A stretch of 13,617 nucleotides of DNA. Origin: JANPPS01 sp043758105. GTDB lineage: Bacteria; Pseudomonadota; Alphaproteobacteria; Acetobacterales; Acetobacteraceae. The notes below the pieces were generated by a model. The model did no database searches, was not told the origin of the DNA, and was given only the letters and a program-made list of their open reading frames with translations. Location: assembly GCA_043758105.1 (NCBI GenBank), contig JAYVOF010000106.1, forward strand, positions 1 through 13,617. Reading direction: 5' to 3'. The translations under genes and the position numbers were made by a program. Below are positions 1 to 9,500 of the stretch, piece by piece. The first letter of the stretch is position 1; the number at the start of each line of letters is the position of its first letter.

Positions 1-797
1 GCGCGCCACCAGGCGAGCCGATAGACTTGCCGCTCCAGCAACCGGTGCAGCCGGTCGCGGCCCTGGGGCGTGGTGGGGGCGTAGGCGGCGATGGCTTCCT
101 GGAGTGCCGGCCGGTAATGCGGTGCCATGAGGTCCTGCCGGGCGGCTTCGGCGGCGATCCGGATGGCGTCCCGCCCGGCGACGCTGCCGCTGGGTGCCAG
201 GTCGGCAAACAACCGGGCCGGCTCTTCCAACGGTCCGCCGGCCGTCAGCAGCACGGCGGCGTAATCCCGCGGCTGAATGGGAAACCGGTGGTCGTGGTAG
301 GCGACAAACAACCGCCCATCCGTCGCGTCATACTTCAAAACGAGTTCGCCATTCGCCAGGCACTCGCCGTATGCCGCCCCCAGAAATGGCGCCAGCATGC
401 GTCCCCGCAGCGTGGCGTCCGGCGGATCCCAATCGATGTCGAAATACTCGGCGAACGGGCTGCTGCGGCCCCATTCCAGCACGTCCATCCACCATTTATT
501 ATCGCTGTAGCCGACGCCCATGTGGTTCGGCACGATGTCGAGTACGAGGCCCATGCCCTCGGCCCGTAACGCCGCCACCATCCGGCGCAGCGCGTCCTCG
601 CCGCCCAATTCCGGGTTGATGGTGGTGTGATCCACGATGTCATAGCCGTGCATCGACCCGGCGCGCGCCGTCAGCAAGGGGGACGCATAGAAATGGCTGA
701 TGCCGAGCGCCGAAAAATACGGCACCAGCGCCGTCGCGTCATCGAGGGTAAAGCCGTTGTGGAATTGCAGCCGGGCCGTCGCCGACAGGGGCTTCAT
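1..797 (-). CDS. treY: Maltooligosyl trehalose synthase TreY (N-terminal part, cut by the left window edge)
   Basis: TreY rearranges the reducing-end alpha-1,4 bond of a malto-oligosaccharide or glucan chain to alpha,alpha-1,1, giving maltooligosyl trehalose, the substrate of TreZ; it is cytoplasmic. The first 265 codons are visible and open to base 1. The start MKPLSATARLQFHNGFT, the segment YFSALGISHFYASPLL (residues 27-42), GSMHGYDIVD (47-56) and GH13 region I DIVPNHMG (87-94) are typical of TreY, as is YRLAWWR just before the cut. Full-length family members are roughly 700-950 residues, so the nucleophile and acid/base residues are outside the window. The ATG overlaps the malQ stop as ATGA; GGGA lies 7 nt upstream as a modest ribosome binding site. 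TreY follows TreZ and MalQ in the same transcript, so the TreY-TreZ pair is complete at operon level. The family call is secure; intactness beyond base 1 cannot be judged. Confidence 0.93.
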   Translation of the reverse strand, partial: MKPLSATARLQFHNGFTLDDATALVPYFSALGISHFYASPLLTARAGSMHGYDIVDHTTINPELGGEDALRRMVAALRAEGMGLVLDIVPNHMGVGYSDNKWWMDVLEWGRSSPFAEYFDIDWDPPDATLRGRMLAPFLGAAYGECLANGELVLKYDATDGRLFVAYHDHRFPIQPRDYAAVLLTAGGPLEEPARLFADLAPSGSVAGRDAIRIAAEAARQDLMAPHYRPALQEAIAAYAPTTPQGRDRLHRLLERQVYRLAWWR

Positions 798-2767
798 GAC
801 GTGATCCCGTTCAGGCTGTGCAGCCGCGCGGTCACGACCGGGTCATCCAGCAATGCCGAGGCGGCCCCGGCATGACGGCGTTGCCAATTTGGATGCGTGT
901 CGAGCGTCCCCGGCAAATTCGGCTGATCCAACACCCCGAGCGCGTCCTCGAGCGGCATGATCACCAGGCCGCAAGGTGAGCACGCGACATGCCGGGTGGC
1001 AGCGTCCACCACGGGGTCCGGCGTGCTGGGCGGCGGCGGGTCCCCGGTGGCCGCCCCGCTATCCCGGAACGCCTGCCACAGCGCAGTACGGTCGGTGTGC
1101 CGGGCTGCGTTCTCCCGATGGTCGTTCTCGACCGACCCGAATAGGTCGAGCCGATGCCGCCATTCGAGGTCCCGCCCGGCCCACCAGCCCGCGACCGTCG
1201 GTAGATCATGCGTGCCGGTCATGGCGGCGGCGTTGGCGGACCATGCGGTGGGCGGAATGAAATGCTGCGCATGATCCCGCTCGAACCACAGCACCCGCAT
1301 GCCGAGCACGTTGGCCGCCACTAATTGTTCGGTGAACCCCTCCGGCACCGTGCCGAGGTCCTCACCCAGCACGATCGCCTTCATCCGGTGCGATTCGATC
1401 GCGATCAGCCGCAGCATGTCCTCGAGCGGGAAGCGGATATAGGCACCCTCGCGCGGCGACGCCCCGTCCGGCACGACCCAAAGCCGGGTGAGGCCGAGGG
1501 CATGATCGATCCGTACCCCCCCGGCATGGCGCATCGCGGTCCGCAGCATCTCGATAAATGCGCCGTAGCCGTTCAGCGCCAGCCCGCGTGGCGAAAACGC
1601 GGCGAGGCCCCAATTTTGCCCGGTGTAACTGAGCAAATCCGGCGGCGCCCCGACTGACAGCCCCAGCAGCGTCTCGTCCTGCCGGGCCCAGCACTGGCTG
1701 CCGCCGGAATCGGCGCCCACCGCCAAATCCGCGATCAGCCCAATCGGCATTCCGGCATCCCGCGCAGCCCGATGGGCGGAGGCGAGACTCTGGTCCGCCA
1801 GCATTTGCATATAGGCGTGGAGTGCCACCTCGTGCGCATGCTCCCCGGCGAAAGCACTGACGGCCGCGTTTTCGGGCCGGCGAAAGCCCTCTGGCCAACG
1901 GCGCCAATGCCACAAACCGGGGTCGGCGCCGAAGAAATGCGCGTGCAGCGTCTCGAACCGGGCATGCGTTTCGAGCGCGTCACCATGGAGGGTGCGGAAC
2001 GCGTCGAGCGCCTTCAGCTCGGCCGCCGTCGCGTGATCGAAGCGCTGACGCAATGCGGCGAGGCGCAGCCGGCCCGCGCGTGGCCAATCCACCAGGTCAC
2101 CCGCCTCGAGCGCCGGGTCCGGCACATCGAGCGTCGTGTGCAGCACGTTGAGCGCCAGCCGGCTGGACGGGGAATACGGGCTGAACCGGTCCGGATCGGC
2201 GGAGAATTGCGCGTGCACCGGGCTGATGGCGATGCCGGCGGCCCCCCGTGCGGCGGCGGGCCCCACTAGGTCGCGCAGCGCTCCAAAATCACCCAGCCCC
2301 CCATCATGCACCCGGCGCAGCCCATAGAGCTGCACCGCCAGCGCCCAGGGCCGTCCGATCGGGGCGGCGTCACGCACGGAAAAACACGCGGGCGGCGCCA
2401 CACCCAGCACCGTCTGCCGCCCGCCCACGTTCAATCGATGGTAGCCGGGTTGGTGCACCGGGCTCAAAAATCCGTCCACCACCCGTCCCTGCCAAATCGT
2501 GCCGTCCTCCAGCACCGCCTCGGCCGGGCCGTCCTCGACATGCAACAGGGTGGGCAGGCCGACGCGCGCGGTGGTCAGCGGCAGCAGGCCGTCCCGGCGA
2601 TTGGCCTGCTGTAGGCTCGCGGCCAAATCCTGGTCCCGCGCGGCAAACCCGAGGGCCGCGATGACGGCGCGCAGCGTGTCATCGGCCACCTCATGCCATT
2701 GACCATGGGCGTCGCGCCATCGTGCCGTGACCCCGGCGGCCTCGGCCACCTCACGCAACAGGCTCAT
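794..2767 (-). CDS. malQ: 4-alpha-glucanotransferase (amylomaltase, GH77)
   Basis: MalQ transfers alpha-1,4-glucan segments between malto-oligosaccharides, releasing glucose and lengthening acceptors. In this operon it probably recycles the short chains left by TreY/TreZ. The 657-residue protein has an N-terminal extension of about 130 residues before the barrel, like E. coli MalQ (about 690 aa) and unlike the compact Thermus form (about 500 aa). The barrel shows the GH77 signature FSPYSPSSRLALN (195-207), GGVRIDHALGL with nucleophile D421, VLGEDLG with acid/base E469, and GTHDLPTVAGWW with stabiliser D521. A proline-rich stretch GDPPPPSTPDP lies at about 575-585. The start overlaps the treZ stop as ATGA, with GAGG 10 nt upstream inside a small stem-loop. 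The stop overlaps the treY start in the same way. Identification is firm; whether it also acts on maltose or free glucan outside this pathway is not visible. Confidence 0.96.
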   Translation of the reverse strand: MSLLREVAEAAGVTARWRDAHGQWHEVADDTLRAVIAALGFAARDQDLAASLQQANRRDGLLPLTTARVGLPTLLHVEDGPAEAVLEDGTIWQGRVVDGFLSPVHQPGYHRLNVGGRQTVLGVAPPACFSVRDAAPIGRPWALAVQLYGLRRVHDGGLGDFGALRDLVGPAAARGAAGIAISPVHAQFSADPDRFSPYSPSSRLALNVLHTTLDVPDPALEAGDLVDWPRAGRLRLAALRQRFDHATAAELKALDAFRTLHGDALETHARFETLHAHFFGADPGLWHWRRWPEGFRRPENAAVSAFAGEHAHEVALHAYMQMLADQSLASAHRAARDAGMPIGLIADLAVGADSGGSQCWARQDETLLGLSVGAPPDLLSYTGQNWGLAAFSPRGLALNGYGAFIEMLRTAMRHAGGVRIDHALGLTRLWVVPDGASPREGAYIRFPLEDMLRLIAIESHRMKAIVLGEDLGTVPEGFTEQLVAANVLGMRVLWFERDHAQHFIPPTAWSANAAAMTGTHDLPTVAGWWAGRDLEWRHRLDLFGSVENDHRENAARHTDRTALWQAFRDSGAATGDPPPPSTPDPVVDAATRHVACSPCGLVIMPLEDALGVLDQPNLPGTLDTHPNWQRRHAGAASALLDDPVVTARLHSLNGITS

Positions 2768-4428
2768 GCGAGGGTCGCCTCGAAATGCGGGGTGTCGCCG
2801 AGATCGACGTCGATCGTCAGCCGCTCCCCATTCCCCATCCGCCAGGCCGCGCGAACGTGCGAGGGCCCGAGGATGTCGGCCCCGAGGCTCATGCAGCCCG
2901 GCAGGCCCGGCACGATGCGGTGGCGGCGGAACGCCAGCAGCGATTGGATCAGGGCGTAGCGCGCCGGGTCGGCACGGTCGGGGGTGCTTCGTTCGAACGT
3001 GGCCGGATCGTTGGGGTCCGGGATCTGGTCCCGCCGTGAGGCGTCCTGGAACGCGGCAAAATGCTTGAATTCGCTCCGCCGACCCCGCCGCACCAGTTCC
3101 GCCAAGTCGTCACCGTGGCTGGTGAAGAACAGGAATGGTACCTCGGTGGCGTATTCATCCCCCATGAACAATAATGGGATGAACGGCAGCGTCAGCAACA
3201 GCCGGGTCGCCGCCTCCAGCCGGGCCGGGGAGGTGAGGGTGGTCAGCCGTTCGCCCATTGCCCGGTTGCCCGTCTGATCGTGGTTCTGCAGGAACGCGAC
3301 AAAGGCCGTGGTCGGCAGCCCCGCACTCGATTCACCCCGGATTTTCTTGCCGTGCTGCGAATACTCACCCTGAAAGGCGAAACCGCCGGCCAGACACCGG
3401 GCGAAATGCGCGGTGGCGTCCGCATAGTCGCTGTAATACCCCTCCGTCTCCCCGGTCAGCAGCACATGCAGCACGTGATGGATGTCGTCCGTCCATTGCG
3501 CGTCGAAATGCGGGGCCGGACCGCGCAACAGCGCGGCGCGGTTATCTTCGTGCTCGCACACGAGGTGAACCTCCCGCCCCGGTTCCGTCGTGAGCCGGAT
3601 GGACGCCGCGAGCGCGAACAGGAACGCCTCCGACATTTGCGCGACGGCGTCGAACCGAAGCCCGTCGAACCGGTATTCGTGCAGCCAATACAGCGCATTG
3701 TGCGTGAAATACTCACAAACTTCGGGCCGCCGGAAATCGATGGCGGCGCCCCAGGGCGTGTGCATGTCGTCGCGGAAAAACGATTTGGCGTAGGTGTGCA
3801 GATACGCCCCATCCGGGCCAAAATGATTATAAACGACATCGAGGAACACCATCATGCCGAGACCGTGTGCGGCGTCGATCATCGCCTTCAGCTCATCCGG
3901 CGTGCCATAGGATGCATCGGGCGCAAACGGCAGCACGCCGTCATAGCCCCAGTTCCGCGGTCCAGGAAAATCCGACAGCGGCATCAACTCGATCGCAGTG
4001 ATGCCGAGCGCCGCCAGTTCCGGCAGGCGGTCCATCACCCCCGGGTAGCCGCCGAGAACGCCGGCATGCAGCTCATAGAGCACCGTCTCATGCCACGGCC
4101 GTCCCAGCCAGGCGGTGTTGCGCCAGGTATAGGACCCGGGATCGACGACCACGCTTTCGTCATGCACATCCCCCGCCTGGAGCCGCGACGCCGGGTCGGG
4201 CACGGCCAGGCCGTCCGGTAAAATATAGCGGTAGCGCGTGCCGGCGGGCGCGGGCAGCGTGAGGCTGAACCACCCGGCCTGCTCGTCGCCTTCCTCGGCC
4301 ACCATCGCGTGGGAGTGGCCGGCGATCTGAAGCGTGAGGCTCGGCACGCTGGGGGCCCAAATCCGGAAACGCGTGCTGCCGTCGGCCTGAAGCTCCGCCC
4401 CGAAGGGCAGGGGGTGGTGATGGTGCAT
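2764..4428 (-). CDS. treZ: Malto-oligosyltrehalose trehalohydrolase TreZ (GH13)
   Basis: TreZ hydrolyses the alpha-1,4 bond next to the trehalosyl end made by TreY, releasing free trehalose. The 554-residue protein is near the usual length. An N-terminal beta-sandwich module (about 8-100, with FGAEL and FRIWAPS) precedes the barrel, which begins at VLYELHAGVLGGYPG. Motifs are LDVVYNHFGPDG (region I, 196-207), FDGLRFDAV with nucleophile D260, HLVCEHEDNRA with acid/base E292, and FLQNHDQTGNRA with D384. The segments GKKIRGESSAGLPTTAF and FMGDEYATEVPFLFFTSH are typical of TreZ and separate it from GlgX/TreX debranching enzymes. The start lies 3 bp after the glgB stop; no convincing Shine-Dalgarno sequence is present, so reinitiation by ribosomes finishing glgB is likely. 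The native N-terminus reads MHHHHPLP, four histidines in a row. The stop overlaps malQ by 4 bp. Confidence 0.96.
   Translation of the reverse strand: MHHHHPLPFGAELQADGSTRFRIWAPSVPSLTLQIAGHSHAMVAEEGDEQAGWFSLTLPAPAGTRYRYILPDGLAVPDPASRLQAGDVHDESVVVDPGSYTWRNTAWLGRPWHETVLYELHAGVLGGYPGVMDRLPELAALGITAIELMPLSDFPGPRNWGYDGVLPFAPDASYGTPDELKAMIDAAHGLGMMVFLDVVYNHFGPDGAYLHTYAKSFFRDDMHTPWGAAIDFRRPEVCEYFTHNALYWLHEYRFDGLRFDAVAQMSEAFLFALAASIRLTTEPGREVHLVCEHEDNRAALLRGPAPHFDAQWTDDIHHVLHVLLTGETEGYYSDYADATAHFARCLAGGFAFQGEYSQHGKKIRGESSAGLPTTAFVAFLQNHDQTGNRAMGERLTTLTSPARLEAATRLLLTLPFIPLLFMGDEYATEVPFLFFTSHGDDLAELVRRGRRSEFKHFAAFQDASRRDQIPDPNDPATFERSTPDRADPARYALIQSLLAFRRHRIVPGLPGCMSLGADILGPSHVRAAWRMGNGERLTIDVDLGDTPHFEATLA
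2769..2782 (-). promoter_or_regulatory. Stem-loop over the malQ ribosome binding site
   Basis: On the transcript strand CGAGG and CCTCG form a perfect 5-bp stem around the 4-nt loop CGAC. GAGG, the malQ Shine-Dalgarno sequence, sits in the 5' arm, 10 nt before the ATG at 2767. The element is inside the last codons of treZ, so ribosomes finishing treZ would open it. Such a layout is common where translation of two genes is coupled; the role here is inferred from position. Confidence 0.4.
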
Positions 4429-4431
4429 CGG

Positions 4432-6564
4432 TTACGCCGCGCGCAGGATTAAGGTGGCCAGCGGCGGAAGCGTCAGACGGACGCTGTGCGGAAAGCCATG
4501 CGCCGGGAAATCATCGGCGGTCCGCCCCCCCCCATTGCCGACCCCCGACCCGGCATAAACATCGGCATCAGTGTTCACGATCTCATGCCAATGCCCCCCC
4601 CTCGGCACCCCCACCCGATACTCGTGGCGCGGCACCGGCGTGAAATTGCACACCACGAGCATGGTCTGATCACCGCTCATCCGCAGCCAGGCGAACACCG
4701 AGTTTCCAGCATCATCCAGCACCACCCAACGAAACCCGGCCGGATCGCAATCCCCGGCATGTAGCGCCGGATGCGCCGTGTAGGCATGATTGAGGTCGCG
4801 AACGAGGCTTTGCACCCCGCGATTGCGCGGATCATCCAGTAAGTGCCAGTCGAGACCGATATCGTGGTTCCACTCCCGCGCCTGAGCGAACTCGCACCCC
4901 ATGAATAGTAGCTTTTTGCCCGGATAGGCCCACATGAAACCATAATACGCCCGCAGAGTCGCGAATTTCTGCCAGTCGTCGCCCGGCATCTTGTTGATGA
5001 GTGAACCCTTGCCATAAACGACTTCATCATGACTGAGCGGCAGCACGAATTTTTCGGAAAAGGCGTAGATTAATCCAAACAGGATTTCGCCATGATGCCA
5101 TTGCCGATAGACCGGGGCCTCCGCCAAATAATGCAGCGTGTCGTGCATCCAGCCCATGTTCCATTTGTAATGGAAGCCGAGGCCGCCCTCATCGGCCGAT
5201 CGGGTGACGCCGGGCCAGGAGGTGCTCTCTTCGGCGATCAACACCGCACCCGGCATCCGCTCATGGACGGCGCGGCTCAGTTCCTGCAGGAACGCAACGC
5301 TCTCTAAATTCTCCCGCCCGCCATACCGGTTGGGTATCCATTCGCCCGCCTTACGCGAATAATCCCGGTACAGCATGGACGCCACCGCATCCACGCGCAG
5401 CCCGTCCACGTGGTAATGCTCCAGCCAGAACAGCCCGCCCGCGATCATAAACCCCCGCACCTCGTTCCGGCCGAGGTTGTAGATGTTGGTGTTCCAATCG
5501 GGGTGGAACCCCTCTCGCGGGTCGGCGTGCTCATACAGCGCGGTGCCGTCGAAATGGGCCAGCCCGTGCGCGTCGGACGGGAAATGCGCTGGCACCCAAT
5601 CCAGGATCACGCCCAGCCCCAGCGCGTGGCAGCGGTCCACGAAGGCGGCGAATCCCTCCGGCGGGCCCAGCCGGGCGCTCGGGGCAAACTGGCCGAGCGG
5701 CTGATAGCCCCAGGACCCGCCGAACGGATGCTCCATGATCGGCATCAGCTCGATATGCGTGAACCCCATGCCGGCGCAGTAGGGGGCCAGCCGGTCGGCC
5801 AATTCCGCCCAACTCGTGCCATTCTCGGCGAACGGCAACCAGGAGGCCGCGTGCACCTCATAGGTGGACATCGGCGCCGCCGGGTCCTGCCGGCGGCGCT
5901 GCATCCAGACGGCGTCGGTCCAGCGAAACGGCGTGCCGGACGCCACGATCGACCCGGTGGCCGGTGCCCGCTCCGCCGCCCAGGCGACCGGATCGGCCTT
6001 TTGCGGCAGGCTCTCGCCATGCGGGCCGAGTAGGTCGTACTTATAAACGTCGCCGGGCATCAGATCCGGAATGAACAAATCCCACACGCCCGATGACCCC
6101 AGCCGGCGCATGGGATGGCGGCGCGGGTCCCAAATGTTGAAATTCCCCACCACCGCGACGCGCTGCGCATTCGGCGCCCACACCGCAAACCGCACACCGG
6201 CCACGCCCTCCATCACCGATTGATGCGCGCCGAGGACATAGCCCAGCTCCCAATGCCTTCCTTCGCCGATCAGATGCAGGTCGAGCGGTCCGAGCGTCGG
6301 CGGAAACGCATACGGATCGACCGTGTCCTGCACCAACCCGGGGTAGGTGATGCGCAGGCGATACGCGCCGCTGACCGGCCCGGCCCACAACCCATCGGGA
6401 TGGATCCGCTCGAGCGGCCGTACCTGTGCGCCTTGCACGGCTGCGACCTCGAGCGCGCCGGGCACCAGGACGCGAACCTCCCCCTCGTGCGGGCCGAGAA
6501 CTGCGAACGGGTCGCCGTGGCGCGCCTGCATTAGGGCCTCGATCGTGCCGTGGTCCAGCGTCAT
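4432..6564 (-). CDS. glgB: 1,4-alpha-glucan branching enzyme GlgB (GH13)
   Basis: GlgB cuts an alpha-1,4-glucan segment and reattaches it through an alpha-1,6 bond, making branches on the polymer that GlgE extends. At 710 residues it matches the usual two-N-domain form: N1 (GDPFAVLGPHEGEVRV, about 17-32), N2/CBM48 (GVRFAVWAPNAQRVAVVGNFN, about 123-143), barrel (about 232-600) and C-terminal beta domain. Catalytic signatures are DWVPAHFP (322-329), HVDGLRVDAVASMLYRDYSR with nucleophile D392, VLIAEESTSWPGVT with E445, and LPLSHDEVVYGKGSL with D513. The start overlaps the stop of the treS-maltokinase gene as ATGA, with a good GGAG 7 nt upstream. The stop is 3 bp before treZ. Two G homopolymers (G8 and G9 in the coding strand) fall in the C-terminal beta-domain codons, an unusual pair in a core enzyme. 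The branching-enzyme call is firm. Confidence 0.97.
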   Translation of the reverse strand: MTLDHGTIEALMQARHGDPFAVLGPHEGEVRVLVPGALEVAAVQGAQVRPLERIHPDGLWAGPVSGAYRLRITYPGLVQDTVDPYAFPPTLGPLDLHLIGEGRHWELGYVLGAHQSVMEGVAGVRFAVWAPNAQRVAVVGNFNIWDPRRHPMRRLGSSGVWDLFIPDLMPGDVYKYDLLGPHGESLPQKADPVAWAAERAPATGSIVASGTPFRWTDAVWMQRRRQDPAAPMSTYEVHAASWLPFAENGTSWAELADRLAPYCAGMGFTHIELMPIMEHPFGGSWGYQPLGQFAPSARLGPPEGFAAFVDRCHALGLGVILDWVPAHFPSDAHGLAHFDGTALYEHADPREGFHPDWNTNIYNLGRNEVRGFMIAGGLFWLEHYHVDGLRVDAVASMLYRDYSRKAGEWIPNRYGGRENLESVAFLQELSRAVHERMPGAVLIAEESTSWPGVTRSADEGGLGFHYKWNMGWMHDTLHYLAEAPVYRQWHHGEILFGLIYAFSEKFVLPLSHDEVVYGKGSLINKMPGDDWQKFATLRAYYGFMWAYPGKKLLFMGCEFAQAREWNHDIGLDWHLLDDPRNRGVQSLVRDLNHAYTAHPALHAGDCDPAGFRWVVLDDAGNSVFAWLRMSGDQTMLVVCNFTPVPRHEYRVGVPRGGHWHEIVNTDADVYAGSGVGNGGGRTADDFPAHGFPHSVRLTLPPLATLILRAA
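4525..4533 (-). repeat. G9 homopolymer in the glgB coding strand
   Basis: Nine consecutive C on the plus strand encode G678-G680 of GlgB as three GGG codons. Reading the shifted frames by hand, one inserted G brings TGA after four further codons and one lost G brings TGA about 17 codons later, so either slip truncates the C-terminal beta domain. It is the longest single-base run noticed in the window. Confidence 0.85.
4594..4601 (-). repeat. G8 homopolymer in the glgB coding strand
   Basis: Eight consecutive C on the plus strand encode the end of R655 plus G656-G657 of GlgB. A single lost or gained G leads to a TGA within a handful of codons. It lies 60 bp from the G9 run in the same domain. 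Confidence 0.85.
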
Positions 6565-9500
6565 GCGGCGGCTCCGTTATCCAATAGCCGGGTGGCAATG
6601 GCGTGCAATCCGTTGAGCGGGATCGCGAGCCAGGTGGGCCGGTTCGCGGCCTCATACCGGATTTCGTAACCGGCCTTTTCGAGCAAGAACATGTCCAGCA
6701 GCGCGGTTTCCGCGGCGTCGGTGACCCAGCGCGGCCTCGCGGCCTCCAGCACCTCCCGGTATCCGGCCAGGAACTCGGCGCTGGCCCGGTCGCGGAAATC
6801 CAGTAGAACGGTCTGCAGCCGCCCGCCCGCATGCGCCGACGCGGCGGTCCGGCCCTGGGCGGCCGCGGCGGCGGCATAGTCGAACGAGCGCAGCACGCCC
6901 GCCACGTCCCGCATCGGGCACGATTTGGCCCGGCGCTGCTCCATCGTCCGCGCGGGCTCGCCCTCGAAGTCGATGATGAAGACGTCGCCCTGGACCACCA
7001 AGACCTGACCCAGATGGAAATCGCCATGCACCCGGGTGTTGAGCGCCCCTTGCCCCTGTTCGGCGAGTTGGGTGATACGCGCCCGCAGCTCATCGGCATG
7101 GTCGATCAGGAACGCAGCCTTTTCAACGATCTCCGGTGCAGTATCCGCGGGCAGGGTACGGAGGATCGTGATCGCGGCCGCGACCTGTTCCGCGGCCCCG
7201 GTGGCCCATCCCGCCAGAATTGCCCCATCCGCCGGCACGGGCGCGAAATCGGCCAGCTCCGTCGGCTGGGACAATGTCGCGTGCAGTTCACCGAGCCGGG
7301 TGCCGACGCTGCGGGCGAACACATCATACGCGGCAAAGGTGTCGGCGGCGTCCGGCAGGTCGTCCGTGATGGCGAGCTCCTCGGCTTGGCGGGCCAGGAA
7401 TTCGAGCGTCCAGCCCCAGCCATCGCCTTGATTTCGCACGAAACCCTGCGCCAGCGCCACGGTATGCGGCGTCCCATCTTCATCCCGGCGCACGATTTCG
7501 CCCAGCAGCGGGGCGGTGTTGGCGAAGCCGCAGGACGTGAGGTAGCCGGTCATCTCCGCCTCCGGATGCACACCGGCGGTGACGCGGCGGACGAGCTTCA
7601 GCACCACGGCGTCGCCGACGATCAATGAGGAATTGCTCTGTTCGGCCGAAAGCCGGCGGATGGCAGCGTCCAGCGGCAATTCGATCGAGTCCAGATGGGC
7701 GGTGCCGCGAAATTCCAGCGTGCCGGACGGGCACGGAATGATCGTGTAAGTGCGCAATGCGGCCAGCATTCCCACGACCAGGCTATCCACCGCGAAAGCA
7801 TCTGTCAGATATCCCACGCGCGCGGCGCGCCGTACTCGGGTCAGCGCCAATTGCTGCGCCAGCGCGCCCTGCGTCTCGTCTTCCCATGCGATGCCGAGCG
7901 GCAGCACATACCGTTCCGTATGGCCCGGCAACTGCGCCTCGATCTCGGCAAACAGGACATCCGCGTCCGGGAGCTTCACGGCGTAGGCGAGGCGGGTGGC
8001 GATCAGGCGCTCGGTCTTGGACGCGAACCAGCGGCGCTTGGGCAAATAGGCGGGCAGCGCCTCCGTCTCGATCACGCTGGTGCCGCTCGCGACGATTTCG
8101 GTCGTGCCGGTGCCGGTTCGCATGACCAGCGTGACGTAATCCGGCAGCGCCTGGGGCGGGGCAGCGTGCCAGCTCGGCAGTTCCGTGTCGGTGGCAAGCA
8201 GGAACCAGAAGAAGCCATACGGCGCCAACGTCAACAAGTAATTGAGTTGGCCGACTGGCGGAAACACGGATCCCCCGATAATATCGACCGGCACCCGGCC
8301 AATATATACCGAAAGATCGAGTTCGACTGCCTGGGCTGCGCGGGACAGGTTGCTCACGCACAATACCGTCTCACCTTCGTGTTCCCGCACGAACACAAGT
8401 ACTTTGCGGTTTGAGGGATAGAGGAAGCGCTGCACGCCGCGGCCGAACGAGAGGTGGCGGCGGCGGACGGCCAGCATGCGCCGGGTCCAGTTCAGCAGCG
8501 AATGGGGGTCGGAGGCCTGCGCCTCTACGTTGACCGCCTGAAACCCATAATGCGCGTCCATGATCGGCGGCAGCACGCACCGGGCCGGATCGACGCGAGA
8601 GAAGCCGCCGTTGCGGTCCATCGACCACTGCATAGGCGTGCGGACGCCGTCGCGGTCACCCAAGAAGATATTATCGCCCATGCCGATCTCATCGCCGTAA
8701 TAGATCACGGGGGTACCGGGCATACTGAGCAGAAGGCCGTTCATCAATTCGACCCGGCGGCGATCCTGCTCGAGTAACGGGGCCAGGCGGCGGCGAATGC
8801 CGAGGTTGATCCGCGCGCGTTTGTCGGACGCATAGGTATTCCACAAGTAATCCCGCTCGCCGGAGGTCACCATCTCCAGCGTGAGTTCGTCATGGTTGCG
8901 GAGAAATACCGCCCACTGACAGTTCTCGGGGATCGGTGGGGTCTGGCGCATGATGTCGGTGATCGGGAACCGGTCTTCGCGGGCGATCGCCATATACATG
9001 CGCGGCATCAACGGGAAATGGAACGACATGTGACACTCGTCGCCCTCGCCAAAATATTGCTGCGCGTCTTCTGGCCATTGATTGGCCTCCGCCAGCAGCA
9101 TCCGGCCGGGCGCGTATCGGTCGATCTCGGCGCGGATTTTCTTCAAGATCGTGTGGGTTTCGGCCAGGTTTTCGTTATTGGTGCCCTCGCGCTCCACGAG
9201 GTAGGGCACGGCGTCAAGCCGGAGGCCATCGACGCCGAGGTCGAGCCAAAACCGCATAACCGATAATACCTGTTCCAGCACAACCGGGTTATCGAAATTG
9301 AGATCGGGTTGGTGCGAATAGAACCGGTGCCAGAAATACTGGCCGGCGATCGGATCGAAGGTCCAGTTCGAGCTTTCGGTGTCGATGAAGATGACCCGCG
9401 TGCCCTGATACTTATCATCGTTGTCCGACCAGACGTAGAAGTCCCGCTCAGGACTTCCCTTGGGCGCATGCCGGGCGCGTTGAAACCACGGATGCTGATC

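Noticed and set aside
27..569. 180-codon plus-strand open frame at the left end
   Set aside because: It lies opposite the partial treY, which is open to the window edge and has firm family motifs.
3280..4221. 313-codon plus-strand open frame opposite treZ
   Set aside because: It is a GC-driven antisense shadow. The minus-strand frame has clear TreZ motifs throughout, and the antisense product is Arg/Pro-rich without recognisable domains.
2764..4428. Reading this gene as the debranching enzyme GlgX/TreX
   Set aside because: The length (554 residues) and the motifs ELHAGVLGG, HLVCEHEDNRA and GKKIRGESSAG point to TreZ.
6041..7099. 352-codon minus-strand open frame across the treS-mak/glgB junction
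   Set aside because: It is out of frame with both strongly supported genes, and its translation is low-complexity Arg/Gly/Pro sequence.
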